Shown piece by piece: positions 26,758-35,489 of a stretch of DNA of 42,464 bases (position 1 is its first letter; each line of letters begins with the position of its first letter). Source of the DNA: Lachnospiraceae bacterium. GTDB lineage: Bacteria; Bacillota; Clostridia; Lachnospirales; Lachnospiraceae. The translations under genes and the position numbers were made by a program. The notes beneath the pieces were generated by a model. It had not been told where the DNA came from. It saw only the letters and a list, made by a program, of their open reading frames with translations, and did no database searches. Location of the stretch: NCBI GenBank assembly GCA_016291655.1, contig JAEEYF010000035.1, forward strand, positions 1 through 42,464, given 5' to 3'.

Positions 26758-28941
26758 ATGGGTAGAAAGCTATTTACTTTCAGGCATGTTTTGGTTTCGT
26801 TAGGCTTAGTGCTTTTCATCTCAGCTATGACAGGCTGCTCGTCCGACAAAACCGACACTCCCAAGGAGGTTCTCGAACTTACCAACGGAAGTTTTGAAGC
26901 AGCTCATGAAGCAGGAAAATGGGTTGGCTGGACAAGAAGCGATGCCGCATTTAATGTACGTGGTGTTATTGAAGATGAGAAATGTGGCGGTGTAACCATG
27001 GAGAAAGACGGAAAGTTCTTTTTCAGCGGTAGGGCAGCCGGTAACGAAACCATGCGCGGCACTCTCACATCAGACGTATTTACTCTTACAGGTAACGGTT
27101 TTATTACTTTTAAGATGGGCGCAGGAAAGAATACGGATAAGGTCTTTGTCGAATTCTTCGAAGAAAACGGTACAGAACCGATCGCACATGTTGTCAATTT
27201 CGATTGCGACGGCACATTTATCAGCGACCACCTTATCACCAAGATCGTTGACCTCTCCGCTTATGTCGGCAAAAACATCTACATCAAAGTAACAGACAAT
27301 GATGACGGACTCGATCTCTCCTATGTTAATCTTGATGCTTTCAAGATGTGCTCAACCGCCGAAGAAGTTGAGGCTGCCAAGGGAGAATATGCGCTTCAGA
27401 TCGAAAAGTACGGCATGAAGCCTTTTGAAGAGGATCCCACATCAAAAGAAATTGCAAACGGCAATTTTGAAACAGGCGATCTTACAGGCTGGATGATCCT
27501 TGAAGGCACCGCTTTCAAGCGTAACTGTGTTGCTCCCGCAACACAGATGTACTGGACCGACAGAGCCGTTTATGCAAACGGCGACTTCTACATTGACGGA
27601 AACAACAACGGTGAGATTCCCGAAAGTGCTACGGGATCAATGCGTTCAACAAAGTTCACACTGGGCGGAGACGGTTTCATCAGCTTCATGATCGGTGCCG
27701 GAAACGGAGACTGCTATGTGGCTGTATGCGACGGTGAGACAGATGAAGAACTCATCAAGGTTCGCAACGAATACTTCAGCGACCCTACTCTCGCACTCAC
27801 ACTTTTAAGAACCTACGTAGACGCATCCGAATACATCGGCAAGGTTCTCTACCTGAAGGTTGTGGACGCCAATGATACAAGCGGCTTTGCATTCATGAAC
27901 GTGGATGATTTCAGAGTATCTCTCACCCGTTCCCAGGTTGAAGATCTGGAAGCCGAACAGCTTGCGTCAGCTAAGGCTGAAACCTACACTTCAGCATCCT
28001 ACAATGATATTGCATCCCTTGTAAGCTTCTATTCAGCTTACCCCTATCCTTTCCCGATGAAGACCCTGATCCAGAGTGCATATGCACCCAATGCGGTCGT
28101 CAAGTGCGGAACGGTTGATCTCTCTGCTTTGATCAAAGGTGCGGAAGCCAAATACGGCGAAGAAGTTTTCACAGACTTTGCTGTTAAGGGCGTTACAAAG
28201 GATGGCGAAACTCTCACGGGCGATCTTAAAGCTTTCGATCTCTCAATTCCCGGTTTCTACACCGTTATCTACGGTATGGACAAAGGCGACCTCGGAAGCC
28301 TTGAAAGCAGCCTGACCATTGATGCTATGGCTGACGACAAGAACATTGCAAACGGCGGATTTGAAGCAGGCAACCTTACAGGCTGGACCATTCTGAACGA
28401 GAAGTGGCTGCACTTGGAAGGCAAACCCGCAGGAGTAATCTCAGCTACATCTTACTGGGGTGAACAGCTTCCTTACAACCAGGCGGGTGATTACCATCTC
28501 GACGGTTGGAATACAGGCATAGACGAAGGCGACACCTGGCGCATCCGTTCTACCGTATTCACACTTTCGGGCTCAGGTTTCATTTCGGCAAGAATGGGCG
28601 GACATGCTTCTGCAGTACGCGTATTCAAGGAAGACGGTACAGAGATCGGATTCTATCCTTCAAACCGTTTCAGCGATGTTAATTTTCCGAGTCTTGCAGC
28701 CGGCGGCTCCTGGGCAGATATGGGAACCTATGTGATGGATCTCAGCTCCCACATCGGAGAACGCCTCTACATCGAACTTTGTGACGAACCTATCGACGGA
28801 TGGGCTCAGGCATTCTTTGATGAAGTTGTAACCTATTACGAAGAAGTACCTGACTATGCCAACCTTGTTGACACGGTAAACGACGGCGGAACCGGCGATC
28901 CCGTGGAAATTCCCTGGCAATTATTAGAGAATCATGAGTAA
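26758..28941 (+). CDS. surface lipoprotein with three repeated carbohydrate-binding-like modules
   Basis: About 727 residues. A lipoprotein signal ends in AMTGC, so it is membrane anchored and exposed. Three related modules of ~165-180 residues start near residues 43, 232 and 530. Each opens with NGxFE...GW and later has a strand pair of the type FTLxGxGFIxxxMG. Between modules 2 and 3 lies an Ig-like stretch (about 430-525). The modules look like beta-sandwich carbohydrate-binding domains; no catalytic motif is visible. The start follows TTGGAGG. The gene overlaps the secreted GH32 by 8 nt, so the two are made together; fructan binding is inferred. Confidence 0.7.
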   Translation: MGRKLFTFRHVLVSLGLVLFISAMTGCSSDKTDTPKEVLELTNGSFEAAHEAGKWVGWTRSDAAFNVRGVIEDEKCGGVTMEKDGKFFFSGRAAGNETMRGTLTSDVFTLTGNGFITFKMGAGKNTDKVFVEFFEENGTEPIAHVVNFDCDGTFISDHLITKIVDLSAYVGKNIYIKVTDNDDGLDLSYVNLDAFKMCSTAEEVEAAKGEYALQIEKYGMKPFEEDPTSKEIANGNFETGDLTGWMILEGTAFKRNCVAPATQMYWTDRAVYANGDFYIDGNNNGEIPESATGSMRSTKFTLGGDGFISFMIGAGNGDCYVAVCDGETDEELIKVRNEYFSDPTLALTLLRTYVDASEYIGKVLYLKVVDANDTSGFAFMNVDDFRVSLTRSQVEDLEAEQLASAKAETYTSASYNDIASLVSFYSAYPYPFPMKTLIQSAYAPNAVVKCGTVDLSALIKGAEAKYGEEVFTDFAVKGVTKDGETLTGDLKAFDLSIPGFYTVIYGMDKGDLGSLESSLTIDAMADDKNIANGGFEAGNLTGWTILNEKWLHLEGKPAGVISATSYWGEQLPYNQAGDYHLDGWNTGIDEGDTWRIRSTVFTLSGSGFISARMGGHASAVRVFKEDGTEIGFYPSNRFSDVNFPSLAAGGSWADMGTYVMDLSSHIGERLYIELCDEPIDGWAQAFFDEVVTYYEEVPDYANLVDTVNDGGTGDPVEIPWQLLENHE

Positions 28942-31294
28942 AAGAAAAAAAATTCTTAAATACATTCCATTGCTGATATGCAATTTATTCCTTCTGGGCG
29001 GCTGTACACAAGCGGCCGCCCGCGAGGATGATCTTCTCCTTTACCTCCCCTTTGATGAGGGGAAGGGAGTAACAATCACCGATCGATCCGGTAATCTTCC
29101 CGCAGCAGAACTTGATTACAATCTCTCCCACTATGCAAACTCCCCTGCCAGCGACCCTGAGTGGCGCAGCGAAGGAATATCCAAGGGATGTCTTTTGTTT
29201 GACGGTTCAAGCAATTACATCACCTACAACAAGCACGATATCACCATAGACAACAGTGAACTTACGATCAGCGTTTTTGTGGCACCCAGGACATTTGAAT
29301 GGGATGTTCCCGGAGCCGAGAGAAACGATACCGACTCCCCCACCGGCATAATCAGTCAGACCGATAAAAAAAATAAAGCCGGTTTCATACTCGGCTACGG
29401 AAAATATGGTGCTTTGGTCTTCCGCGTCGGAACCGGCAAAGAGTGGCTCAGCATACACACGAACGGTGACAATCTTGAAAAATACAAATGGAACCATGTT
29501 GTCGCAACCTTCAGTGAGTCCAAAGGCGAGATGTGCCTTTACCTGAACGGTACACTGGTCTCTTCCCGTTCCGTTCCCGCAGGAACTTCCATTAAAGGCG
29601 CCGATAAAAAGAGCCTTGTGGTCGGGCGAAACAATGAAGCGGAAAGACTGACGGCAGGTTTCATAAAAGTATTCTCGGGTTATATGGATGAATTAAAGGT
29701 TTACGGCAGAGCTTTCGGCGAGAAAGAGATCTCCGACCTCTATTCTTCCGTCAAGATCCCCGAGATCGAATTTGAAGACATATACTTACAGAACATCCTG
29801 ACCGAGGACGTGACCAGAACACAGTATCACGCTCAGCCTTACCAGTTCTGGATGAATGAACCTCATGCTCCAATGTATTACAACGGTATGTACCACCTCT
29901 TCTATCAGCAAAATATGGCGGGTTCATATTGGCGGAATATATGCTGGGGTCACTTTGTAAGTGAAGATATGGTGCATTGGACCCCTGTTAAAGAAGCCAT
30001 CGTTCCCATAGAGGACAGCATAGTTCCCGACGGCGTCTGGTCCGGCGGAGCTGCCTATGACAAGAACGGAGTCCCTCTCCTCTTCTTTACGGCAGGTAAC
30101 GACTCCTTCGGCAACGAAGGTCTCATATCCAATCAAAACATAGGCGTTGCTTACCCCGCAGATCTCAATGACAGGAACCTTACCGAATGGAAGGTTTTAG
30201 ACACTCTTGCCATCGAGCAGAAGGCCGGTCAGGGACGTCGCGGGGAATTCAGAGATCCCTCGATCTATTACAAAGACGGGATCTGGTATATGTTCATATG
30301 TTCCGGGAGCACGACTCAAAAGGGTGGAACGGTTCTTGTTTATACAACCGATAAACTTGAACTTCTTTCCGATGGAACCGTCGATATGAATTGGAAATAT
30401 CGTGGCATTTGTTACGAAATGAAACAGCAGTCAACCGTATACGGAACCTCCTGGGAGCTTCCTTGTGTCTACCGTGTAAGCAATGAGAGCGGAACCATTG
30501 CAAAGTACTTCCTCATCATCTCCCCCGCTCCCGCAAGCATAGCAGACAACAAGATCTACTACTTCCTCGGGGATTTCGACGAAAAGACCTGTCGCTTCAT
30601 TCCGGATGAAGGCTACGAGGTTCCAAAGCTTTTGGATTATGGAGCCAACGTATTTACCGGACCTTCGGTTTTCAATGATCCCGTAAGCGGTGAAAGCGTG
30701 ATCTTCTCGATCATGCAGGATCAGCGAAGTGCAGCCGAAGAGGGTCTGTCCGGTTGGGCTCACTGTGCGGGACTTCCCCGCAGGCTTTTTCTCTCGGAGG
30801 ATGGCAGTGAGCTTTGCATAGCTCCCGCCTCCTCGACCGAAAAGCTCAATGGCGATGCACTTGTATCAGCCGGCGGTATCACCGTTGAAGAAGCCAATAA
30901 CCTTGTCAAGGATATTCATGAGGATATGTACCGGTTAAAGGTACGCTTCGGAAATCTGAGTGATAAAGAAGTCGGAATAAATCTTAAATCCGGTGAAAAG
31001 AGAGACAATACCCTTTACAGCTACGATTCCAAAAAGGAACTGCTATGCGGAGAAACCTCGAATCCCGGAAAAGGAGCTTCCACAAGCTATGTTTCAGGTC
31101 ATCTTTCGAACAAAAACAATTGCTGGGAGGCAGAGATCTTCGTGGATCGCTCTCTGATCGAGGGCTTCTTCAATAACGATAAAGCTTTAAGCATCAGAGC
31201 CTATTGCGAATCTCCCGACTCCGACGGCATATCCTTTTTCGGAGATGCCAATGCTGTCATCGAAGAACTTACAATAATGAAGATAAAGCAGTAA
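28934..31294 (+). CDS. secreted GH32 glycosidase with LamG-like N-terminal domain
   Basis: A 786-residue lipoprotein (signal LLICNLFLLGGC). Residues ~34-270 form a LamG/concanavalin-like domain (LLFDGSSNYITY, DELKVYGRAF). The GH32 propeller follows (~295-610), then a C-terminal beta-sandwich. The catalytic motifs are atypical: the nucleophile position reads WMNEP (E309 where WMNDP is usual), the RDP motif is intact (D441), and the acid/base motif reads WELPC (E508). Activity on levan or inulin outside the cell is inferred from family and context. It is translationally coupled to the three-module lipoprotein and ends at a strong terminator. Confidence 0.88.
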   Translation: MSKRKKILKYIPLLICNLFLLGGCTQAAAREDDLLLYLPFDEGKGVTITDRSGNLPAAELDYNLSHYANSPASDPEWRSEGISKGCLLFDGSSNYITYNKHDITIDNSELTISVFVAPRTFEWDVPGAERNDTDSPTGIISQTDKKNKAGFILGYGKYGALVFRVGTGKEWLSIHTNGDNLEKYKWNHVVATFSESKGEMCLYLNGTLVSSRSVPAGTSIKGADKKSLVVGRNNEAERLTAGFIKVFSGYMDELKVYGRAFGEKEISDLYSSVKIPEIEFEDIYLQNILTEDVTRTQYHAQPYQFWMNEPHAPMYYNGMYHLFYQQNMAGSYWRNICWGHFVSEDMVHWTPVKEAIVPIEDSIVPDGVWSGGAAYDKNGVPLLFFTAGNDSFGNEGLISNQNIGVAYPADLNDRNLTEWKVLDTLAIEQKAGQGRRGEFRDPSIYYKDGIWYMFICSGSTTQKGGTVLVYTTDKLELLSDGTVDMNWKYRGICYEMKQQSTVYGTSWELPCVYRVSNESGTIAKYFLIISPAPASIADNKIYYFLGDFDEKTCRFIPDEGYEVPKLLDYGANVFTGPSVFNDPVSGESVIFSIMQDQRSAAEEGLSGWAHCAGLPRRLFLSEDGSELCIAPASSTEKLNGDALVSAGGITVEEANNLVKDIHEDMYRLKVRFGNLSDKEVGINLKSGEKRDNTLYSYDSKKELLCGETSNPGKGASTSYVSGHLSNKNNCWEAEIFVDRSLIEGFFNNDKALSIRAYCESPDSDGISFFGDANAVIEELTIMKIKQ

Positions 31295-31297
31295 AAA

Positions 31298-31325
31298 AAG
31301 AGCCTTGCTTCGGCAAGGTTCTTTT
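31298..31325. terminator. bidirectional terminator after the secreted GH32
   Basis: An 11-bp stem with one G-U pair around a TTCG tetraloop (loop 31309-31312), T-tract on the plus side and A-tract on the other. It lies between the GH32 stop and the convergent six-TM gene and can serve both. Confidence 0.85.
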
Positions 31326-32013
31326 AAATACCGCATTCTTCTTCCTCCTGCATAGCTATGCCAAGATTTGCATGTTTTATCATGTAAATCCCCATAGTGA
31401 GAGTTGTAAGCAAAACCGCAACTCCTGAAATGGAAGTGACAATTCTTCTCAAAGTCTCATCGTTCTCGGATCCAAACGCCGCAAAAAGTGCTGTCTCCAG
31501 TGAAAGCATCGAAACAAAAGCTGCCACCAGACTGATGGCCTTTGCCGCTGATAACACGGGGCTGTTGTATTTTCTGTATCGTATAACATTTGTAACAGCA
31601 GCACCTGTAAATATGAAAGTCATCAGCGCCAGTCCCAGGGTATAGATCATACCGTAGGAAAAGCCTCTGTCATCTATCACTATAAGAACAACGATCACTG
31701 CGAGAAAAATATTCATTGGTATAAGCAAAATTCCGCATAATCTGTATCTTTTATATTCTAATATAACATCCCTTGCTTCTTTCGTGGACACCTCACAATT
31801 AAGCACCATAAAGCGCATAACCACAAGGAAAAAATAGTAACCTGCAAGAGAATAAAACCATAAAGACCTGTGTGTGATCCCCGATGCCAGCTGGATCAGC
31901 GCCATCAGGAAATTCATCATAATAGAAGGATACAGGGAGATTTCGGTGCGAAGATGCTCATCGCCCGTAATGCGGTCAGCTGTTTTAAAGATAAATCTCT
32001 TTAAATGCCTCAT
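31324..32013 (-). CDS. six-TM membrane protein of unknown function
   Basis: A 229-residue protein with about six hydrophobic segments: near residues 33-48, 52-70, 93-113, 121-141, 158-176 and 190-212. A charged N-terminus (KRFIFKTADRITGDEHLRTE) precedes them. I do not recognise a named family or any catalytic motif. It follows the GNAT-TM gene by 1 nt, so the two are cotranscribed. Confidence 0.7.
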   Translation of the reverse strand: MRHLKRFIFKTADRITGDEHLRTEISLYPSIMMNFLMALIQLASGITHRSLWFYSLAGYYFFLVVMRFMVLNCEVSTKEARDVILEYKRYRLCGILLIPMNIFLAVIVVLIVIDDRGFSYGMIYTLGLALMTFIFTGAAVTNVIRYRKYNSPVLSAAKAISLVAAFVSMLSLETALFAAFGSENDETLRRIVTSISGVAVLLTTLTMGIYMIKHANLGIAMQEEEECGI

Positions 32014-32014
32014 T

Positions 32015-32665
32015 CTATCCTATTATTCGCTTTCTCCTGTTTTCTGCGGTAATATCAACAAACACTCCAAGTACCGCGCCAACTCCTGCAAAAATACCCA
32101 TAGTTAAATAGGTGTTGAAAGGTTTGATCAATAAACCTGCAGCAACACCCGCAAGCAAAAATACGCCTATGAAAACAGGCGTCTTAATAAATCTCTGTTT
32201 TACAAGTTTGTATCTGGGGCCGCCCTGTCCGTTAGCAAACATAGCAAACCCGTTATTTTCAAGTACCTTTTGTGATGGTCTGTTTCCCGGAGGGGTTTCT
32301 GCAGTGATCTCATAAACATCCTTCTGTCTGAAGGCCCATCCCACAACAGCACCTAATGCTTCCGTCATATAGCCCTGCTTCTGAAGGCTCGGAAGGATAC
32401 TAAAGCTCACTTCCACCATGCCATTGGTCTGAGGACCGTCAAAAGCAACATTTCCTATTGCCTTGCCATCCTCCTGAAGGATGATCTTCCACGGTACAAA
32501 CCACAAAAAATCTTCAGGTTCATCCTCGCAGTTTTCAAGTCTGTCGGAATAGGCCTTTTTTGCTTCCTCGTCCTTTTCTTCTCTGACCTGAATGTCGAGT
32601 TCTTCCTCCGTCATTGGCATTATATATAATCTTTCGGTTTTTAAACAAATGATCTTCTTAGCCAT
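32015..32665 (-). CDS. GNAT acetyltransferase with C-terminal transmembrane hairpin
   Basis: About 216 residues. An N-terminal GNAT domain (RimJ/RimL style: LKTERLYIMPMTEEEL, VSFSILPSLQKQGYMTEAL with the acetyl-CoA loop, NRPSQKVLENNGF) is followed by two hydrophobic segments (about residues 162-182 and 186-205). The membrane anchor is unusual for this family. The frame is open to 32743; the ATG at 32665 follows ACGGAGATCGC and matches the normal GNAT start, but an upstream start cannot be excluded. It pairs with the six-TM gene, which may be its membrane partner. Confidence 0.78.
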   Translation of the reverse strand: MAKKIICLKTERLYIMPMTEEELDIQVREEKDEEAKKAYSDRLENCEDEPEDFLWFVPWKIILQEDGKAIGNVAFDGPQTNGMVEVSFSILPSLQKQGYMTEALGAVVGWAFRQKDVYEITAETPPGNRPSQKVLENNGFAMFANGQGGPRYKLVKQRFIKTPVFIGVFLLAGVAAGLLIKPFNTYLTMGIFAGVGAVLGVFVDITAENRRKRIIG

Positions 32666-32845
32666 GCGATCTCCGTTTTCTCTGTATGAAATACGTAATC
32701 GGACTTCACGGAAAGGATAAGCTGTCTGATCCCTTCCCATCATAACCTTCTGCCCGGTGCAGAAATTTCCTATCTATATCATTATATCAAAAGTTCCTAA
32801 AAAATACCATATAAAACTTTAAATAAATGAAATTCACGCATAATG

Positions 32846-33340
32846 TCACTCTTTGGGCGAGATTATTGTTTCCATAGCAGTCATATAAGGTCTCATCCCG
32901 ACCTTCTCATAAAAAGCTCTTGCTCCCGGATTGCAATCCCATACATGCAATGTCATCGAATAGCAGCCCAGTTTTGCCGCAAAAGCTTTTGCATAATTAT
33001 ACAAAGCCGTTCCCGCTCCGCTCTTTCTGATCTTTTCATCCACGCACAGATCGTCGATATAAAGATCCGTTCTGTGTGTCACGCTTTTGCTCTTTTTTGT
33101 CCTCACTATCTCTGCCATGCAATAACCGATGACATAGTCTTCTTTCAGGCATACAAATACCGGGCTGTCAGTATCCTTAAGGATCCTTCTCAGATCCTCT
33201 TCTTCATATTTTCTTTTCCCGTCCACAAAAAGATCGGGTCTACCGACAGCATGAACATGATTCACCTGTACGAGCAGATCCAATATTCTTGGAATGTCTT
33301 TTACTTCAGCTTTTCTGACTCTGAGATCCTTTTCCATCAT
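32846..33340 (-). CDS. GNAT family N-acetyltransferase
   Basis: A 164-residue single-domain acetyltransferase. It has the acetyl-CoA loop region DLCVDEKIRKSGAGTALYNY and the C-terminal NPGARAFYEKVGM motif. The substrate is unknown. Its start overlaps the end of the patatin-like gene by 4 nt (ATGA), which suggests translational coupling. Confidence 0.88.
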   Translation of the reverse strand: MMEKDLRVRKAEVKDIPRILDLLVQVNHVHAVGRPDLFVDGKRKYEEEDLRRILKDTDSPVFVCLKEDYVIGYCMAEIVRTKKSKSVTHRTDLYIDDLCVDEKIRKSGAGTALYNYAKAFAAKLGCYSMTLHVWDCNPGARAFYEKVGMRPYMTAMETIISPKE

Positions 33341-34194
33341 TCACCTTCCGCCAAAAAAATTTTAACTCTTTCCAATGCTTCTTCCGCATCCTTACGTCCC
33401 AGCAGATAGGTGGAATTAAGTTTCTCCGGATCATGTTCTATCCTGCTCGCTTCAGGCAGCTCACTCGGCCGGATCACAAGTGCCTTTCCTTCTTTCTCCA
33501 GCTTATCGACGACCTCCAGTTCACGATTGTAATCTTCGTGTCTGTGTCCGAGTGTATGCAGGAATTCGGGATATTTTCTGTACTTGATCTTTTCAAGAGG
33601 ATACAGGGGTTCGGGTTTCTTCTGATAGCCTTCCGGTCTTGTGAGGATCACCACGTTCTTTTCAAATCCCAGCTTCATGGCAGCCTCAACAGGTATGGAA
33701 TCCGCAATCCCTCCGTCAAGGTAAGGCTCATTGTCTATCATAACGGTTCTTGAAACCATAGGCATGGAAGCAGATGCTCTCACCCATTCCATATCACTTC
33801 GGTCCATGTTTTTAAGAAGCCTGTACTCTGCCTTGCCCGTCTTAACGTTGGTCACAACAACATAGAACTCTGTTTCGTTCTCTTTAAAGGTGTTAAAATC
33901 AAAAGGATCCAACACTTCCGGTATCTGATGATAGCAGAACTCATAGCCGTATATATCTCCCGTCTTAAACAGGGACCTGAAAGAGCAGTAGCGCGGATCC
34001 TTGGCAAATCTCAAATTGTATCTCAAAGTCCTTCCGACCTGTTTGGAGATAAAATTGCAGCCGAAGCAGGCCCCGGCAGAAACACCCATAAGCATATCCG
34101 TTTTAATGCCATTCTCAATAAACACATCAAGCACGCCGGCTGTATATATGCCTCGCATTGCTCCCCCTTCACAGACTATACCCTTTTTACCCAT
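33337..34194 (-). CDS. patatin-like phospholipase
   Basis: A 285-residue cytosolic serine hydrolase of the patatin/YjjU group. It has the oxyanion loop GGAMRG (10-15), nucleophile S39 in GVSAGA, and catalytic D160 in DGG. Members act on lipid acyl esters; the actual substrate is not known. It is followed in overlap by a GNAT gene, and the rhodanese/TtcA-like gene ends 20 nt upstream of its start, so all three may share a transcript. Confidence 0.9.
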   Translation of the reverse strand: MGKKGIVCEGGAMRGIYTAGVLDVFIENGIKTDMLMGVSAGACFGCNFISKQVGRTLRYNLRFAKDPRYCSFRSLFKTGDIYGYEFCYHQIPEVLDPFDFNTFKENETEFYVVVTNVKTGKAEYRLLKNMDRSDMEWVRASASMPMVSRTVMIDNEPYLDGGIADSIPVEAAMKLGFEKNVVILTRPEGYQKKPEPLYPLEKIKYRKYPEFLHTLGHRHEDYNRELEVVDKLEKEGKALVIRPSELPEASRIEHDPEKLNSTYLLGRKDAEEALERVKIFLAEGE

Positions 34195-34214
34195 AGTATT
34201 CCTCCGTTAAGCGA

Positions 34215-35366
34215 TCATATGCTTTCTGAAGCATTTTGTTCCTTGTCGTAATCCTCAAGGAAATTGTAGATCCTGCCATGCTGTTTGTATGCTATGACAG
34301 TGCTGAGATTTACATTGGTAACACTGTTGAATATATTGCTTTCCACATATTGATTGGTCTTCTTCATTTCGGCGATCAGCTTCTTGACTTCCAGTCTCGA
34401 GGACTCGCTCTGACCGTCGGAATCACAGGAAGAACACGTATCCGTAAACTTACATGCGCACTGTATGAAATGCAGGCGATTGTAATCGCGCCATGCCTTG
34501 ATGTCCGCTTCCCTGACCAGATAAAGGGGACGTATGAGTTCCATTCCTTCAAAGTTGGTGGAATGCAGCTTTGGCATCATGGTCTGCACCTGAGCTCCGT
34601 AAAGCATTCCCATGAGGATGGTCTCGATCACATCGTCGTAATGATGTCCGAGAGCTATCTTGTTGCAGCCCATTTCACGCGCTTTGCTGTATAGATGTCC
34701 TCTCCTCATTCTTGCGCAGAGATAGCAGGGGGATTTCTCCACATTAAACACGGAATCAAAAATGTCCGACTCATAGTATTCCGCGGGAATGCCAAGGTGA
34801 TTGGCATTCTTTTCTATAAGCTTACGGTTCTCGGGGCTGTAGCCCGGATCCATGATAAGAAACTTAATGCCGAACTCAAACTTATTGTGTCTTTTAAGTT
34901 CCTGGAAAAGCTTTGCCATAAGCATTGAGTCCTTACCGCCGGAGATACAAACGCATATGTTATCTCCCGGTTTAACCAGCTCATATTCCCTGATGGCTTT
35001 CGTGAACTTGCAGAAAATGCTCTTATGAAACTTCTTGCGCAGACTCTCTTCTATCTCCTGTGCAGTGGGTTTCGACTCATCGTTCTTCTCTGTCTCGGAC
35101 ATGAGCCAGCCCATATAGCCGCCTTCCAAAATATCGGCTTCAACACCTGCAGCCCGCATTTCATCAGCAGCGATCGCACTTGCTTCGCCCCTCTTACAGT
35201 AAACAAGCGCCTTCTTTCCCTTAAGTTCGGGAAGGAAGCCCTTCAGTTCGGCAAGAGGAACGTTTATGCTTCCGGGAATGTTTCCGTAATCGAACGCGGT
35301 CTTGTCCCTCACATCAATGAGCATATATTCGGATGTATCTGTTTTGTTGAATTCTTTGATCGTCAT
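34215..35366 (-). CDS. rhodanese - TtcA-like PP-loop ATPase fusion
   Basis: A 383-residue two-domain protein. Residues 1-90 are a rhodanese domain with active-site C57 in VYCKRGEAS. Residues ~110-345 are a PP-loop ATPase of the TtcA/TilS type with SGGKDS (142-147). CxxC is at C214/C217 (CYLC), and a second cysteine cluster (CACKF, CSSC) lies near residue 300. TtcA enzymes thiolate tRNA cytidine using an iron-sulfur cluster; a fused rhodanese would supply sulfur. The start has no ribosome site and lies 8 nt from a consensus -10 box, so the mRNA seems leaderless. Confidence 0.85.
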   Translation of the reverse strand: MTIKEFNKTDTSEYMLIDVRDKTAFDYGNIPGSINVPLAELKGFLPELKGKKALVYCKRGEASAIAADEMRAAGVEADILEGGYMGWLMSETEKNDESKPTAQEIEESLRKKFHKSIFCKFTKAIREYELVKPGDNICVCISGGKDSMLMAKLFQELKRHNKFEFGIKFLIMDPGYSPENRKLIEKNANHLGIPAEYYESDIFDSVFNVEKSPCYLCARMRRGHLYSKAREMGCNKIALGHHYDDVIETILMGMLYGAQVQTMMPKLHSTNFEGMELIRPLYLVREADIKAWRDYNRLHFIQCACKFTDTCSSCDSDGQSESSRLEVKKLIAEMKKTNQYVESNIFNSVTNVNLSTVIAYKQHGRIYNFLEDYDKEQNASESI

Positions 35367-35374
35367 AATGACGG

Positions 35375-35403
35375 ATTATAACGCGGATCGTGAGTACCGT
35401 CAA
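35375..35403 (-). promoter_or_regulatory. promoter placed for leaderless expression of the rhodanese/PP-loop gene
   Basis: On the minus strand: -35 TTGACG (35398-35403), 17-nt spacer, -10 TATAAT (35375-35380). The ATG is at 35366, so transcription would start within a few bases of the start codon. Confidence 0.7.
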
Positions 35404-35451
35404 GAGGCAGACTGTGTCACTCCTCTCCTTCCGGTCTTCTCTCACTGCGAT

Positions 35452-35480
35452 AAAAAAATCCGCAGCCTGCGCTGCGGATT
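35452..35480 (-). terminator. Rho-independent terminator of gpmA
   Basis: A perfect 10-bp stem AATCCGCAGC/GCTGCGGATT with a 4-nt loop. On the minus strand it is followed by a run of T. It lies 10 nt after the gpmA stop. Confidence 0.9.
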
Positions 35481-35489
35481 GCAATATCA

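Noticed and set aside
26758-28941. Reading the three-module lipoprotein as a second ABC solute-binding protein
   Set aside because: It consists of repeated beta-type modules with no periplasmic-binding-protein pattern, and the importer already has its receptor at 20846-22501.
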